In this document: piece after piece, positions 41,286 to 49,890 of the stretch | Layout of the letters: every line of letters starts with the position of its first letter | How positions within the stretch are numbered: position 1 is the stretch's first letter | Assembly: GCA_029781795.1 (NCBI GenBank) | Contig: JAKOWB010000209.1 | Span: forward strand, 1-49,890 | Origin: Pseudomonadota bacterium | GTDB taxonomy: Bacteria > Pseudomonadota > Alphaproteobacteria > Kiloniellales > JACOMY01 | Length of the DNA: 49,890 nt | Direction: 5' to 3' | Notes under the pieces: model-generated | What the model saw: only the letters and a program-made list of their open reading frames with translations | Told to the model about the DNA's origin: nothing | Database searches by the model: none | Made by a program: the position numbers and the translations under genes

Positions 41286-42275
41286 ATGATGAGTGCCGGT
41301 TCAGCGCGCGAAGAAACCTGTTTCCTGTTTCTCGACGCCGCTTACCGCATAACCGACGTGATCGGCGATTCCAGCCGCCTCTATCCCGAGCTGCCCGCGC
41401 TCAAGGCCGGCGACGACCTGCGGAGCTTCATCGCCGACCGGATCAATACCGGCTACGTCGGCCTGAACGAAAGCCTGAACATCAAGAGCGCTTCGCCGCT
41501 GGAGACGCGGATGCTCGAGCTCGCCTCCTATACGCTGTTGCGCACCTACCAGGTTGGACCGCGCGGCCAGGTCCTGGTGGCGACGCACGCGCGCAGCGAC
41601 GAGGACTGCACGATCCTCACCCTGACCGCGAGCCACAAGCAGGTGGACCTCGGCAACAGCGACCGCTTCCGGCGCTCTGCCAGCATCCTGGATTTCGACA
41701 TGGCGGTGAGCGGCCTGACCGGCTTCGGTCTGGTCGAGCACATCGCCTATTCCATCATCAACGCCATGGCCGTGCCGCTGATCGTGCTGAACGGCGACGG
41801 ACTGGTGCTGGCGGCGAACGAGGCGGCGCAGCGCGTGTTCAAGCAGGGGCGCCTGACCGTTGACGGTCGTGACCGCCTGACCCTTGCCGAGGGCAGCGTC
41901 GAGCCGCTGCTGGCCTTCCTGCAGGAAGTCGCGTTCGGCAGCGTCGTCCCCTTGCCGGCCTTCCAGGCCCAGGGCTTCCAGTACGCCCGTGCGATCAACA
42001 CCCCGCCGCTCGGCAAGATCTTCGTGCTGGCGCTGGAGGACAGCAGCAGCCCGATGGACCAGATCGAACTGCTGCGTCGCCGACACCCGGCACTTTCACA
42101 AGGCGAAGCCGAGGTCGCGCTGCTGCTGCTGTCGGGGGCGCCGCCGAAGCGCATCGCGCAGGAGCGCGATGCCTCGATCCACACGGTTCGCACCCAGGTG
42201 GCCAGCATCCTGAAGAAGACCAACTGCCACAGCGTGTCGGCTTTCATCGCCGTCAGCCGCATGGCCTCGCTCTAG
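41286..42275 (+). CDS. LuxR-type helix-turn-helix regulator
   Basis: This regulator of about 329 residues has a long N-terminal sensory region and a C-terminal LuxR HTH of about 60 residues. The HTH is clear: LSQGEAEVALLLLSGAPPKR then IAQERDASIHTVRTQVASIL, followed by KKTNCHSVSAFIA. The middle VEHIAYSIINAMAVPLIVLN to AANEAAQRVFKQG has the look of a PAS-like domain, so a small ligand or redox signal may be sensed; no receiver domain is seen. Start choice is uncertain: GTG at 41271 and ATG at 41286 or 41289 share the frame, with GGCAGG before the ATGs. No autoinducer synthase is nearby. A perfect 24-base palindrome lies just downstream. Confidence 0.85.
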   Translation: MMSAGSAREETCFLFLDAAYRITDVIGDSSRLYPELPALKAGDDLRSFIADRINTGYVGLNESLNIKSASPLETRMLELASYTLLRTYQVGPRGQVLVATHARSDEDCTILTLTASHKQVDLGNSDRFRRSASILDFDMAVSGLTGFGLVEHIAYSIINAMAVPLIVLNGDGLVLAANEAAQRVFKQGRLTVDGRDRLTLAEGSVEPLLAFLQEVAFGSVVPLPAFQAQGFQYARAINTPPLGKIFVLALEDSSSPMDQIELLRRRHPALSQGEAEVALLLLSGAPPKRIAQERDASIHTVRTQVASILKKTNCHSVSAFIAVSRMASL

Positions 42276-42289
42276 CGGGATGCGGCCAT

Positions 42290-42313
42290 ATCCGAATTGA
42301 GGTCAATTCGGAT
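42290..42313. promoter_or_regulatory. 24-base palindrome between the LuxR gene and the orphan gene
   Basis: ATCCGAATTGA (42290-42300), GG, then TCAATTCGGAT (42303-42313) form a perfect 11-2-11 inverted repeat in AT-rich sequence, 15 bases after the LuxR stop. It could bind a dimeric regulator, perhaps the LuxR protein itself, or fold as a hairpin without a U-run. Confidence 0.65.
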
Positions 42314-42446
42314 TGAAACGATACTCAAGGTTGGCGATTGTGGGCTCAACCGGCGGCTCTCATAGTCTTCCTCAGTCGATCCCTAAACCGTGCCCGGGCT
42401 GGCTGGCGGGCCTTCCAGAGCACTGAATTGGCAGGCGGGGAGCGAG

Positions 42447-42764
42447 ATGACGATACTGTGCAGTCCCGACTACGCAATCGCCTTTGACTGGTCCTTCCAG
42501 TTCGTCGACTGGGGCGATACCCGCACCAGGACGCGGCCCTGGATCGACAGCGTCCCCGCCCGGCGCGCCACCCGCCAGCAGGCAGCCCGCCGCGGCGCGA
42601 CGCACCAGGCCAGCATGGACCGCCAGTCCGCAGCCCGGGACGACGCCTGGACCGGCATTGGCCCGCTCCTCAGAGAGGAGTCCTCGGGCCGGAAATCAAC
42701 CTTCGCTCTCGCGGCCTCGGCTTGGCTCCTGGCGACCAGTCTCTGCCTCTTCCTGATCACCTGA
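42447..42764 (+). CDS. Orphan tail-anchored protein
   Basis: This 105-residue protein begins MTILCSPDYAIAFDWSFQFV at an ATG with GGGGAG a few bases upstream. The middle is very polar and rich in Arg and Gln (ARRATRQQAARRGATHQASM). The last 22 residues form a single hydrophobic helix, FALAASAWLLATSLCLFLIT, ending at the stop, so it would be a C-tail-anchored membrane protein. No family is recognised. Its position directly after a LuxR regulator and a palindrome makes it a candidate target of that regulator. It could also be a spurious frame. Confidence 0.5.
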   Translation: MTILCSPDYAIAFDWSFQFVDWGDTRTRTRPWIDSVPARRATRQQAARRGATHQASMDRQSAARDDAWTGIGPLLREESSGRKSTFALAASAWLLATSLCLFLIT

Positions 42765-42789
42765 GGCTGGCCTAGGCCCCGAACGAAAG

Positions 42790-42819
42790 CGCCCGCCGCC
42801 GGGCTCCCGGCGGCGGGCG
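42790..42819. terminator. Bidirectional intrinsic terminator
   Basis: CGCCCGCCGCCGG (42790-42802) pairs perfectly with CCGGCGGCGGGCG (42807-42819) across a four-base loop. Pyrimidine-rich tails lie on both sides (TTCTCGTCTT in the plus direction; CTTTCGTT in the minus direction). It serves the convergent ends of the orphan gene and rplS. Confidence 0.75.
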
Positions 42820-42853
42820 TTCTCGTCTTGAAGGCGGCGAGCGGGGAGGCCGG

Positions 42854-43240
42854 TCAGGCCTCGGCTTCGGCCTTGTTCTTGTGCACGATCTTCTCGGCGA
42901 TGCGGGCCGACTTGCCGGTGCGGCCGCGCAGGTAATAGAGCTTGGCGCGGCGCACGTCGCCGCGGCGGACCAGCTCGATCGAGGCGACGCGCGGCGAGTA
43001 GAGCGGGAAAACGCGCTCGACACCCTCGCCGTAGCTGATCTTGCGCACGGTGAAGGAGGAGTTGAGGCCGCGCGCCTTGCGGGCGATGCAGACGCCCTCG
43101 AAGGCCTGCAGGCGCTCGCGCTCGCCCTCGACCACCTTGACGACCACCTTCAGGGTGTCGCCGGGGCCGAACTCGGGCACGCCGCGCTCGGCGACGAGCT
43201 TGGCAACCTGCTCCTGCTCGATCTGCTGGATGGTATTCAT
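42854..43240 (-). CDS. rplS: 50S ribosomal protein L19
   Basis: This ribosomal protein sits at the 30S-50S interface. The 128-residue product contains the L19 signature: [60 protein letters not shown] and the terminal [18 protein letters not shown]. It is the last gene of the minus-strand ribosomal/tRNA cluster, 12 bases after trmD, and is followed by the strong terminator at 42790. Confidence 0.98.
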   Translation of the reverse strand: MNTIQQIEQEQVAKLVAERGVPEFGPGDTLKVVVKVVEGERERLQAFEGVCIARKARGLNSSFTVRKISYGEGVERVFPLYSPRVASIELVRRGDVRRAKLYYLRGRTGKSARIAEKIVHKNKAEAEA

Positions 43241-43252
43241 GGCTCTCGTCCT

Positions 43253-43996
43253 TCAGTCCTGGGCCCGGGACTTCCCAGTCCGGGGCGTCGATCTAGTCTT
43301 TTCGCAGAAGCCTGTCCAGAGGTCCGGACGCCGCTCCCGCGTGATTCGCTCCGCTTCCGCCTGGCGCCAGCGGCGGATCGCCGCGTGATTGCCCTGCAGC
43401 AGCACCTCCGGCACGGCGCGGCCCTCCCACAGGGCGGGCCGCGTGTAGTGCGGATGCTCGAGAAGCAGGCCGTCGAAGCCGGGGCCGAAGGATTCCTCCT
43501 CCGAGGAGGCCTGGTTGCCCATGACGCCGGGCAGCAGCCTCACCACCGCGTCGATCAGCACCAGGGCCGCCAGCTCGCCGCCGGACAGCACATAGTCGCC
43601 GATCGAGACCTCGACCAGCCGGTGCTTCTCCAGCACCCGCTCGTCCACGCCTTCGTAGCGGCCGCAGAGCAGCGACAAACCGCTCCCCGCCGCCAGTTCG
43701 CGCACCAGCCCCTGGGTCAGGGGCCGGCCCCGCGGCGTCAGGTAGAGGGCTGGCTCGCCCTCGACCGCCACCGCCTGGAGCGCCCGGTCCACCACGTCCG
43801 GCCGCATCACCATGCCGGCGCCACCCCCGAAGGGCGTGTCGTCGACCTGCCGATGCCTGCCTTCGGCGAAGTCCCGGATGTCCCGGACCGCGAGGTGCCA
43901 CAGGCCCTGCTCCAGTGCCCGCCCCGCAAGGCTGGCCCCGAGCGGCCCCGGAAACATCGCCGGAAAGAGGGTCAGAACCCGGGCCGTCCAGGTCAT
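43253..43996 (-). CDS. trmD: tRNA (guanine37-N1)-methyltransferase
   Basis: This SPOUT enzyme methylates G37 of tRNAs ending with G36, preventing +1 frameshifts. The 247-residue product begins [20 protein letters not shown]. AdoMet-knot motifs are [13 protein letters not shown] and [56 protein letters not shown] also match. The ATG at 43996 is chosen from family length and N-terminus; the frame runs open far upstream only because it shadows the peptidase gene. The usual partner rimM does not precede it directly: a peptidase gene is placed between. Confidence 0.97.
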   Translation of the reverse strand: MTWTARVLTLFPAMFPGPLGASLAGRALEQGLWHLAVRDIRDFAEGRHRQVDDTPFGGGAGMVMRPDVVDRALQAVAVEGEPALYLTPRGRPLTQGLVRELAAGSGLSLLCGRYEGVDERVLEKHRLVEVSIGDYVLSGGELAALVLIDAVVRLLPGVMGNQASSEEESFGPGFDGLLLEHPHYTRPALWEGRAVPEVLLQGNHAAIRRWRQAEAERITRERRPDLWTGFCEKTRSTPRTGKSRAQD

Positions 43997-44083
43997 GGGC
44001 ACACCGCCTGGCTCGCGAAGGCCGGGTTTATGAAGGGTTGGGGCGCATTTGTCCAGAGGAGAGCGGCACCGCGGCAGTCCCCC

Positions 44084-44110
44084 CCCTCTCCCGCTTCTGG
44101 CGGGAGAGGG
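44084..44110. repeat. Hairpin of the dispersed repeat family
   Basis: CCCCTCTCCCG and CGGGAGAGGGG pair across a short CTTCT loop in the gap between trmD and the peptidase gene, just after the peptidase stop codon. This is the same hairpin as in copies 2 and 3. Confidence 0.7.
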
Positions 44111-44118
44111 GAATGACC

Positions 44119-45249
44119 TCAGACTCGCCCCGCCGCCTTCAGTAGCTCCAGCACCGCGGCGGTCGGCAGGGCCGGCACGCGGTGGCCGTCGCGGCCGACC
44201 ATGGTGCGGTTGGCCACCAGGGCGTTGAGGATCGCCTCGTCGATGGCCTGGATGGCGCCCTCGAACAGCGGGTTCATCTCGGCCTCGGGCAGGGTGGTGA
44301 CGGCGATGGGCGCGACCGCGTCCTCCTGCAGCGCCGCCGCGTTGGCGGTGGTGAAAGCCAGGAAGATGTCGCCCGAGGAGTGCCGCCCGATGGTGCCGCT
44401 GCGCCCGATGCCCAGCGTCGCGCGGCGCGCCAGACGCTTGCACTGGTGCGGCAGCAGCGGCGCGTCGGTGGCGATCACCACGATGATGGAGCCGCCGCCG
44501 CCGGTCTCGAAGTACTTTTCGGGGTTGGCGGCGAGGACCTCGCCCACCGGCACGCCGGCGACGACGAGTTCCGCCGTGCGGCCGAAGTTCGCCTGCACGA
44601 AGGCACCGACGGTCCAGCGCCCGCCCGCCGCCTCGACCAGCCGGGACGACGTGCCCGAGCCGCCCTTGAAGCCGTAGCAGATCATGCCGGTGCCGCCGCC
44701 GACCGAGCCCTCCTCGATCGGGCCGCCGTGGGCGTCGTCGAGTGCCGCCCAGACGTGCTCGGCCTTCACGTGGAAGCCGTTGATGTCGTTCAGGTGCCCG
44801 TCGAAGGTCTCGGCCGCGACCGGCAGGCCCCAGTCTTGCCCGGTCTCGTTGAGGCGCCGGCGCACCGCCCACTGCAGCGAGGCGTCGCGCGCCAGGCCGC
44901 AGGAGTGTGTGTTGGTGATGGTGATGGCCAGCTCGCAGCGGCCGGTCTCCTCCAGCCACCAGGCGCCGGTCAGCTCGCCGTTGCCGTTGAGGCTGTGGGC
45001 ACCGGCCCAGACCGGCTGGTTCGCCCGCGCCTGGCCGCGCGGGAAGATCGCGGTGACGCCGGTGCGGACCGGCCCCTGCCCGACCACCAGCGGCCCCTCG
45101 CCACTGATGAGCGTGCAGTAGCCGACCTCGACGCCGGCCACGTCGGTGATGGCGTTGCTGGTCCCGGGCGTGCCGGCGAAGGGCAGGCCGAGGCCGCGGG
45201 CGCGCGGCAGACCGGACGGGGTGGCGTTCCAACTGGCGGGCAGGGTCAT
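44119..45249 (-). CDS. P1 family peptidase (DmpA-type aminopeptidase)
   Basis: This 376-residue Ntn-fold enzyme of the DmpA/BapA family cleaves itself to free an N-terminal Ser nucleophile, then acts on small peptides or D-amino-acid or β-peptide bonds. Family marks are [48 protein letters not shown] and the β-subunit start [20 protein letters not shown] at Ser254 after a Gly-rich stretch. The last motif is the expected self-cleavage site. It lies inside the conserved rimM-trmD interval, which is unusual. No signal peptide is seen, so it should be cytosolic. Confidence 0.93.
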   Translation of the reverse strand: MTLPASWNATPSGLPRARGLGLPFAGTPGTSNAITDVAGVEVGYCTLISGEGPLVVGQGPVRTGVTAIFPRGQARANQPVWAGAHSLNGNGELTGAWWLEETGRCELAITITNTHSCGLARDASLQWAVRRRLNETGQDWGLPVAAETFDGHLNDINGFHVKAEHVWAALDDAHGGPIEEGSVGGGTGMICYGFKGGSGTSSRLVEAAGGRWTVGAFVQANFGRTAELVVAGVPVGEVLAANPEKYFETGGGGSIIVVIATDAPLLPHQCKRLARRATLGIGRSGTIGRHSSGDIFLAFTTANAAALQEDAVAPIAVTTLPEAEMNPLFEGAIQAIDEAILNALVANRTMVGRDGHRVPALPTAAVLELLKAAGRV

Positions 45250-45261
45250 GGTCGCTCCCTT

Positions 45262-45394
45262 CGATCGTCACCCCGGACAAGTCAGCGCAAGCTGCCGCAG
45301 ATCCGGGGTCCATGCCAGGGCCGCGAGCGTCCGGGCCAAGTCGCGCGATGGATCCCGGCACTCCGCTGCGCTACGGCCGGGATGACGCCGTGGG
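45262..45394. repeat. Second type of intergenic palindromic element
   Basis: The gap between the peptidase gene and rimM holds sequence of a type often seen between alphaproteobacterial genes. It has CACCCCGGACAAG and CAGATCCGGGGTCCATGCC near its left end, and ATGGATCCCGGCACTCCGC then GGCCGGGATGACGCC at its right end. The parts can fold into CCCCGGA/TCCGGGG and ATCCCGGC/GCCGGGAT hairpins. It differs from the CCCTCTCCC family. Confidence 0.6.
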
Positions 45395-45925
45395 CTAGCG
45401 CCCGCCCTCGTCCTCGTCCGGCGGCGGGATTTCGTCCGGCGGAACGACCGTGACGCTGCCGCCCTCCAGGTCCACCTCGGGCACATGCGCGTCGGCGAAG
45501 GGCAGCAGCAGCTCGCCGCCGTCCGCCAGGGCGATCTCCAGCACCGCGCCGGCGCCATAGTCCAGCACGCGCTGCACGCGGCCGAGCGCGCGGCCGGCGG
45601 TGTCGCGCACCGCCAGCCCCTCCAGGTCGGTCAGGTAGTACTGGCCCTCGCCGGGCGGCGGCAGGGCTGAGCGCGGCACATAGAGCCGCGTGCCCTTCAG
45701 CCGCTCGGCCGCCTCGCGGGTGGTGACACCCTCGATGGCAGCCATCAGCAGCTCGCCGGCGCGGCCCTTCAGGGTGACGGCGAAGCGCCGCTGGCCGCTC
45801 TCGTCGGTCAGCGGGCCATAGGCCGTCAGGTCCTCGGGCCGCTCGGTGAAGGGCTTGATCTTGACCAGGCCCTTCACGCCGTGCGGCGAGGCCACGGCGC
45901 CCAGCAGGACCAGGCGCTCGGCCAC
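45395..45925 (-). CDS. rimM: 16S rRNA processing protein RimM
   Basis: This 176-residue assembly factor helps mature the 30S head domain and binds S19. It has the RimM β-barrel (ERLVLLGAVASPHGVKGLVK), then the PRC-barrel (YYLTDLEGLAVRDTAGRALG and LLPFADAHVPEVDLEGGSVT). The acidic C-terminal tail PPDEDEGGR is longer than in many homologues. It starts 12 bases after rpsP. It is followed not by trmD but by the peptidase gene. Confidence 0.96.
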   Translation of the reverse strand: MAERLVLLGAVASPHGVKGLVKIKPFTERPEDLTAYGPLTDESGQRRFAVTLKGRAGELLMAAIEGVTTREAAERLKGTRLYVPRSALPPPGEGQYYLTDLEGLAVRDTAGRALGRVQRVLDYGAGAVLEIALADGGELLLPFADAHVPEVDLEGGSVTVVPPDEIPPPDEDEGGR

Positions 45926-45937
45926 GCTGCGGGAGCC

Positions 45938-46303
45938 TTAGGCCTGGCCTTCGGCGGCCTGGGCGGCGGCCTTGTCGGCCTTTTCCTTGGCGCGCTCCTG
46001 GGCCTTGGTCTTCGGCTGCGGCTGCTTGGTCTGCTCGCGGCGGGCCGGCAGGGTATAGGCGCCGGCGGCGGCCAGCAGGCGGGCGATGCGGTCGCTCGGC
46101 GTCGCGCCCTTGGCCAGCCACTCCTTGGCCTTCTCCAGGTCGATCTTCACGCGGTCGGCATGGTCGGCCGGCAGCAGCGGGTTGTAGCTGCCGATGCGCT
46201 CCAGGAAGCGGCCGTCGCGCGGGCTGCGGCTGTCGGCCACGACGATGCGGTAGTAGGGGCGCTTCTTGGCGCCACCGCGCGCCATGCGGATACGAAGGGA
46301 CAT
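45938..46303 (-). CDS. rpsP: 30S ribosomal protein S16
   Basis: This 121-residue S16 begins [20 protein letters not shown] and continues [20 protein letters not shown] with the usual [18 protein letters not shown]. The C-terminal extension after residue 85 is Lys/Ala/Gln-rich and common in alphaproteobacteria. The ATG at 46303 has AGGAG upstream; a GTG nine bases before is less likely. It lies downstream of ffh and the VOC gene and is probably in their transcript. Confidence 0.97.
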   Translation of the reverse strand: MSLRIRMARGGAKKRPYYRIVVADSRSPRDGRFLERIGSYNPLLPADHADRVKIDLEKAKEWLAKGATPSDRIARLLAAAGAYTLPARREQTKQPQPKTKAQERAKEKADKAAAQAAEGQA

Positions 46304-46329
46304 CTCACTCACTCCTCATCGAAGAAACG

Positions 46330-46727
46330 TCAAACGGGATCGTGGCAGACCGCCTGCAGCTTGTTGCCGTCGGGGTCGCGCACATAGGCGGCGTAGTAGT
46401 TGGCGTGGTAGTCGGGCCGGAGGCCCGGCTGCCCCTCGTCGCTGCCGCCGAGCTTCAGGGCCAGGGCGTGGAAGGCGTCGACCGCCGCGCGGTCGGGCGC
46501 CAGGAAGGCGCAGTGCCAGCCGTTGCCGCTGGTGGCGCGGCCGCGGTCATAGGGCTTCAGCACCCAGAAGGGATAGCGCTCGGTGTCGATGCCCTCGCGG
46601 CCATAGCCGATGGCCTCGTCGCCATAGTCGGCCAGCCGCTTGAGGCCGAGCGTGCCGAGCACCTGGTCGTAGAAGCCGCGCGAGCGCGGCATGTCGTTGC
46701 TGCCGACGGTGACGTGCGAGAAGACGC

Positions 46728-46731
<4 letters not shown>
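46330..46731 (-). CDS. VOC (glyoxalase/bleomycin-resistance fold) family protein
   Basis: This 133-residue protein has two βαβββ modules of the VOC fold. The start is VSVFSHVTVGSNDMPRSRGF and YDQVLGTLGLKRLADYGDEA follows. The second module is WHCAFLAPDRAAVDAFHALA and ends NYYAAYVRDPDGNKLQAVCH. The metal ligands would be His (SHVTVG), the His of WHCAF and Glu-equivalent positions; the last is not clear, so activity cannot be predicted. The GTG at 46731 overlaps the TGA of ffh (GTGA), making translation coupled. It interrupts the usual ffh-rpsP neighbourhood. Confidence 0.9.
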
Positions 46732-48170
<1,439 letters not shown>

Positions 48171-48648
48171 GCGTGCCCTTATCCTTCTTCCCGCGCCAGA
48201 CCCGACCTTTAGATGGTCCCTGGACCCCGGCTCCGCCACGCGGCAAAGCATAAGCGCGCCCCGGGGCGCACCTGCGCTGCGGGACGTGGATCCTCGGACC
48301 CCAGGTCGATCAGCCTGGACGGAAGCGGGCGGGTTCTACGCCGGAAAGGCGCTTGGGGTCAAGGCGGGTGGCCGGTCTTTCCCCGTCATTGCCGGGGCTT
48401 GAGCCGCTGCTGTCCGGTTGGCGGCGGCGCTGTCGTCTTCTCCTCCCTCGCCCCGTTCTTCAACAGGGAGAGGGTGGGGTGAGGGGCGGTTCTGAGTTTC
48501 GCCGCGCCGCAGTAGCAGGCTCCGCGCTCGAGCCGAACAACCCAACCGAACGCCCCTCACCCTGCCCTCTCCCCGCAAACTGGCGGGGAGAGGGGGTGCA
48601 AGGGGGGGCTGCTGGTTCGAGCCTCCCGCGAGCGTGCCTCCGGCGGCT
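48171..48648. other. 478-base intergenic region with repeat elements
   Basis: This non-coding stretch lies between ffh and the second Rieske gene, both on the minus strand. At 48442-48600 it holds a diverged copy of the dispersed repeat: AACAGGGAGAGGGTGGGG, a GGTGAGGGGCG/CGCCCCTCACC pairing and CCCTCTCCCCGC with GCGGGGAGAGGG. The left part (48190-48420) has GC-rich inverted segments around TGGACCCCGG and CCCCGTCATTGCCGGGG like the element at 45262. The ffh promoter must be here, but none stood out. Confidence 0.6.
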
Positions 48649-49770
48649 TCAGGCCGCCAGCCGCTCCGCCAGGTAGGCGTGGAAGTCGGCGATCTCGCGC
48701 TCCAGCCAGGAGAGCGGGCCGGGGGCGGCGTGGGGCGCCTGCAGCGCCCGGTAGATGCCCTGGACGATGCCCTTGTCCTCGTCGTTGACGCGGTCGAAGA
48801 AGTCCAGGGTCTCGGCGACGAAGGCGTCGCGGTCCGCCAGCGCGTCCTCGACCTCGGGCGCCAGGGCGAAGCCGAAGCGCACCGCGACCTCGCCCACCGC
48901 CGTGGGGCGGAGCGAGAGGTACCAGAGGTGGTCGGGCGCCAGCACGTACATGTGCCCGGGAAAGACCGTCGGCATGACCGAGGTGTGGCGCCAGTTGCCG
49001 GTGAGGCGCGTGTTATCCCGGTGCGCCAGACCGTAGCGCGCCGTCTGGTCCTTGACAAAGGTCTGGTAGGTGAAGGCGCCGAAGCGCTCGGCCGGGAAGC
49101 CGGTCTCCTCGGCCGGGAACCAGGCGCCGACCGTCTTCCGGTGGGCGACCGGCAGGTGATAGCCCTCCATGAAGTTCTCGGTCAGCAGCTTCCAGTTGGT
49201 CGCCCAGGTGAAGTCCTGCGTGGCGAGGGTGCGATAGCCCGCCTGGGCATAGGGCTCGGTCACCGGCGCCAGCGGCGCCAGCAGCGCCGCCACCGGCGGC
49301 GCGGCAGGGTCCAGCGAGACGTAGATCCAGCCCTGCCAGATCTCGGTCCTGAGTTCCGGCAGGCAGATCTCCTTGGGATCGAAGCCCGGCGTGCGCTCCA
49401 TGTGCGGCGCCTTGATCAGGCGCCCGTCGAGGCCGTAGCTCCAGGCGTGATAGGGGCAGGTCAGGGTCGGCGCCCGCCCGCGACCCTCAGCGATGGTCAT
49501 CATGCGGTGGCGGCAGACGTTGGAGAAGCTGCGGATCACCCCGTCGCGCCCCATCAGCGTCACGAGGGGCTGGCCCGCCGCCTCGTAGGTCAGGTAGGGC
49601 CCCGGCGCCGGCAGCTCGTCGGCGCGGCCGACGCAGAGCCAGTCGCGGGCGAAGAGGCGCCGCTGCTCCAGCGCCAGGATGGCGGGATCGAGATAGAGAC
49701 CAGGCGGCAGCGCGCGGCCGGCGCCCGCCGCCCGGACCTTGAGTTCGCCCAGCAGGGCCGTCGTGTCCAT
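48649..49770 (-). CDS. Rieske (2Fe-2S) ring-hydroxylating-type oxygenase
   Basis: This 373-residue oxygenase of the SRPBCC/RHO alpha-subunit family has Rieske ligands in CRHRMMTIAEG and CPYHAWSYG at about residues 85-110. The mononuclear iron region is NWKLLTENFMEGYHLPVAHR at about 180-200. It is closer to the alpha subunits acting on quaternary ammonium compounds or choline-type substrates (CntA/GbcA-like) than to the protein at 26191, but the substrate is not established. The ATG at 49770 is chosen as the family N-terminus. No ferredoxin reductase is nearby inside the window; the divergent gene at 49853 is a GNAT. Confidence 0.9.
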   Translation of the reverse strand: MDTTALLGELKVRAAGAGRALPPGLYLDPAILALEQRRLFARDWLCVGRADELPAPGPYLTYEAAGQPLVTLMGRDGVIRSFSNVCRHRMMTIAEGRGRAPTLTCPYHAWSYGLDGRLIKAPHMERTPGFDPKEICLPELRTEIWQGWIYVSLDPAAPPVAALLAPLAPVTEPYAQAGYRTLATQDFTWATNWKLLTENFMEGYHLPVAHRKTVGAWFPAEETGFPAERFGAFTYQTFVKDQTARYGLAHRDNTRLTGNWRHTSVMPTVFPGHMYVLAPDHLWYLSLRPTAVGEVAVRFGFALAPEVEDALADRDAFVAETLDFFDRVNDEDKGIVQGIYRALQAPHAAPGPLSWLEREIADFHAYLAERLAA

Positions 49771-49852
49771 GCGCCTGACGCTAGGCGAGGGCGCGCTCCC
49801 TGGGCAAGCGGCCGCTTGACGCGATGCCGGGCCACGCGGCTTGCTCGGGGCC

Positions 49853-49890
49853 ATGCAGCTCGAGACCGAACGCCTGACCCTGCATCCGCT
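49853..49890 (+). CDS. GNAT acetyltransferase, start only
   Basis: The last 38 bases open a frame MQLETERLTLHP running off the right edge. LETERLTLHP is the standard N-terminus of RimJ/RimL-type GNAT enzymes. Only 12 residues are present, so anything more is speculation. TTGACG at 49816-49821 may be part of its promoter. Confidence 0.5.
   Translation, partial: MQLETERLTLHP

Noticed and set aside
43253..45361. An apparent 702-codon fusion of the P1 peptidase region with TrmD
   Set aside because: The upstream part is an out-of-frame reading of the peptidase gene. TrmD starts at 43996 with normal length, so there is no fusion.

Overview
The window is chromosomal DNA of a high-GC alphaproteobacterium, most likely Rhodospirillales-like. 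The evidence is the class I (archaeal-type) lysyl-tRNA synthetase, the sucCDAB block, the gene string twin-TM protein - adenosyltransferase - etfBA - 3-hydroxybutyryl-CoA dehydrogenase, the ffh/rpsP/rimM/trmD/rplS/leuC/leuD/leuB neighbourhood, and GC-rich codons throughout. No rRNA, tRNA, CRISPR array, transposase or prophage gene was recognised. Nearly all of the sequence is ordinary core metabolism on both strands, with accessory genes placed between conserved blocks.

Layout. 1-5.8 kb: a truncated K+/H+ antiporter, pyrD overlapping a DUF952 gene, a branched-chain-type aminotransferase, class I lysS and a MOSC protein. 5.8-6.3 kb: a regulatory intergenic region with a Fur-box-like site, two possible promoters and an intrinsic-terminator-like hairpin. 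6.3-13.2 kb: sucC-sucD-sucA-sucB, encoding TCA enzymes from 2-oxoglutarate to succinate; the E2 has two lipoyl domains. 13.2-15.9 kb: a DUF2252 protein and an Old Yellow Enzyme. 16-19.6 kb: a small twin-TM protein, a PduO-type cobalamin adenosyltransferase, and etfB-etfA-hbd behind a strong promoter. 19.7-24.1 kb (minus strand): GNAT, macrodomain, AmpG-like permease, then acetoacetyl-CoA synthetase. 24.3-28 kb: two tandem EamA transporters, a Rieske oxygenase and an SDR. 28.0-28.7 kb: a short AT-richer island with one small HTH-like gene and a strong terminator. 28.7-31 kb: a small secreted protein and leuA, preceded by a putative Leu-rich leader peptide. 31.1-40 kb: leuB, an acyl-CoA dehydrogenase divergent from a TetR regulator, a flavin amine oxidase, leuD, four tandem small membrane-protein paralogues and leuC. 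40.2-42.8 kb: a deacetylase-fold-like protein, a LuxR-type regulator and an orphan tail-anchored protein. 42.8-48.2 kb (minus strand): rplS, trmD, a P1-family peptidase, rimM, rpsP, a VOC protein and ffh. The window ends in a second Rieske oxygenase and the first codons of a GNAT gene.

How the parts fit. Leucine synthesis (leuA, leuB, leuC, leuD, plus a class IV aminotransferase) and the fatty-acid/ketone-body side (acetoacetyl-CoA synthetase, hydroxybutyryl-CoA dehydrogenase, ETF, acyl-CoA dehydrogenase) both feed or drain acetyl-CoA and the TCA steps encoded by sucCDAB. The most interesting unexplained items are the four-paralogue membrane array between leuC and leuD, the possible iron-responsive small transcript upstream of sucC, the possible leucine attenuator before leuA, and a dispersed palindromic repeat that sits at the 3' ends of genes.
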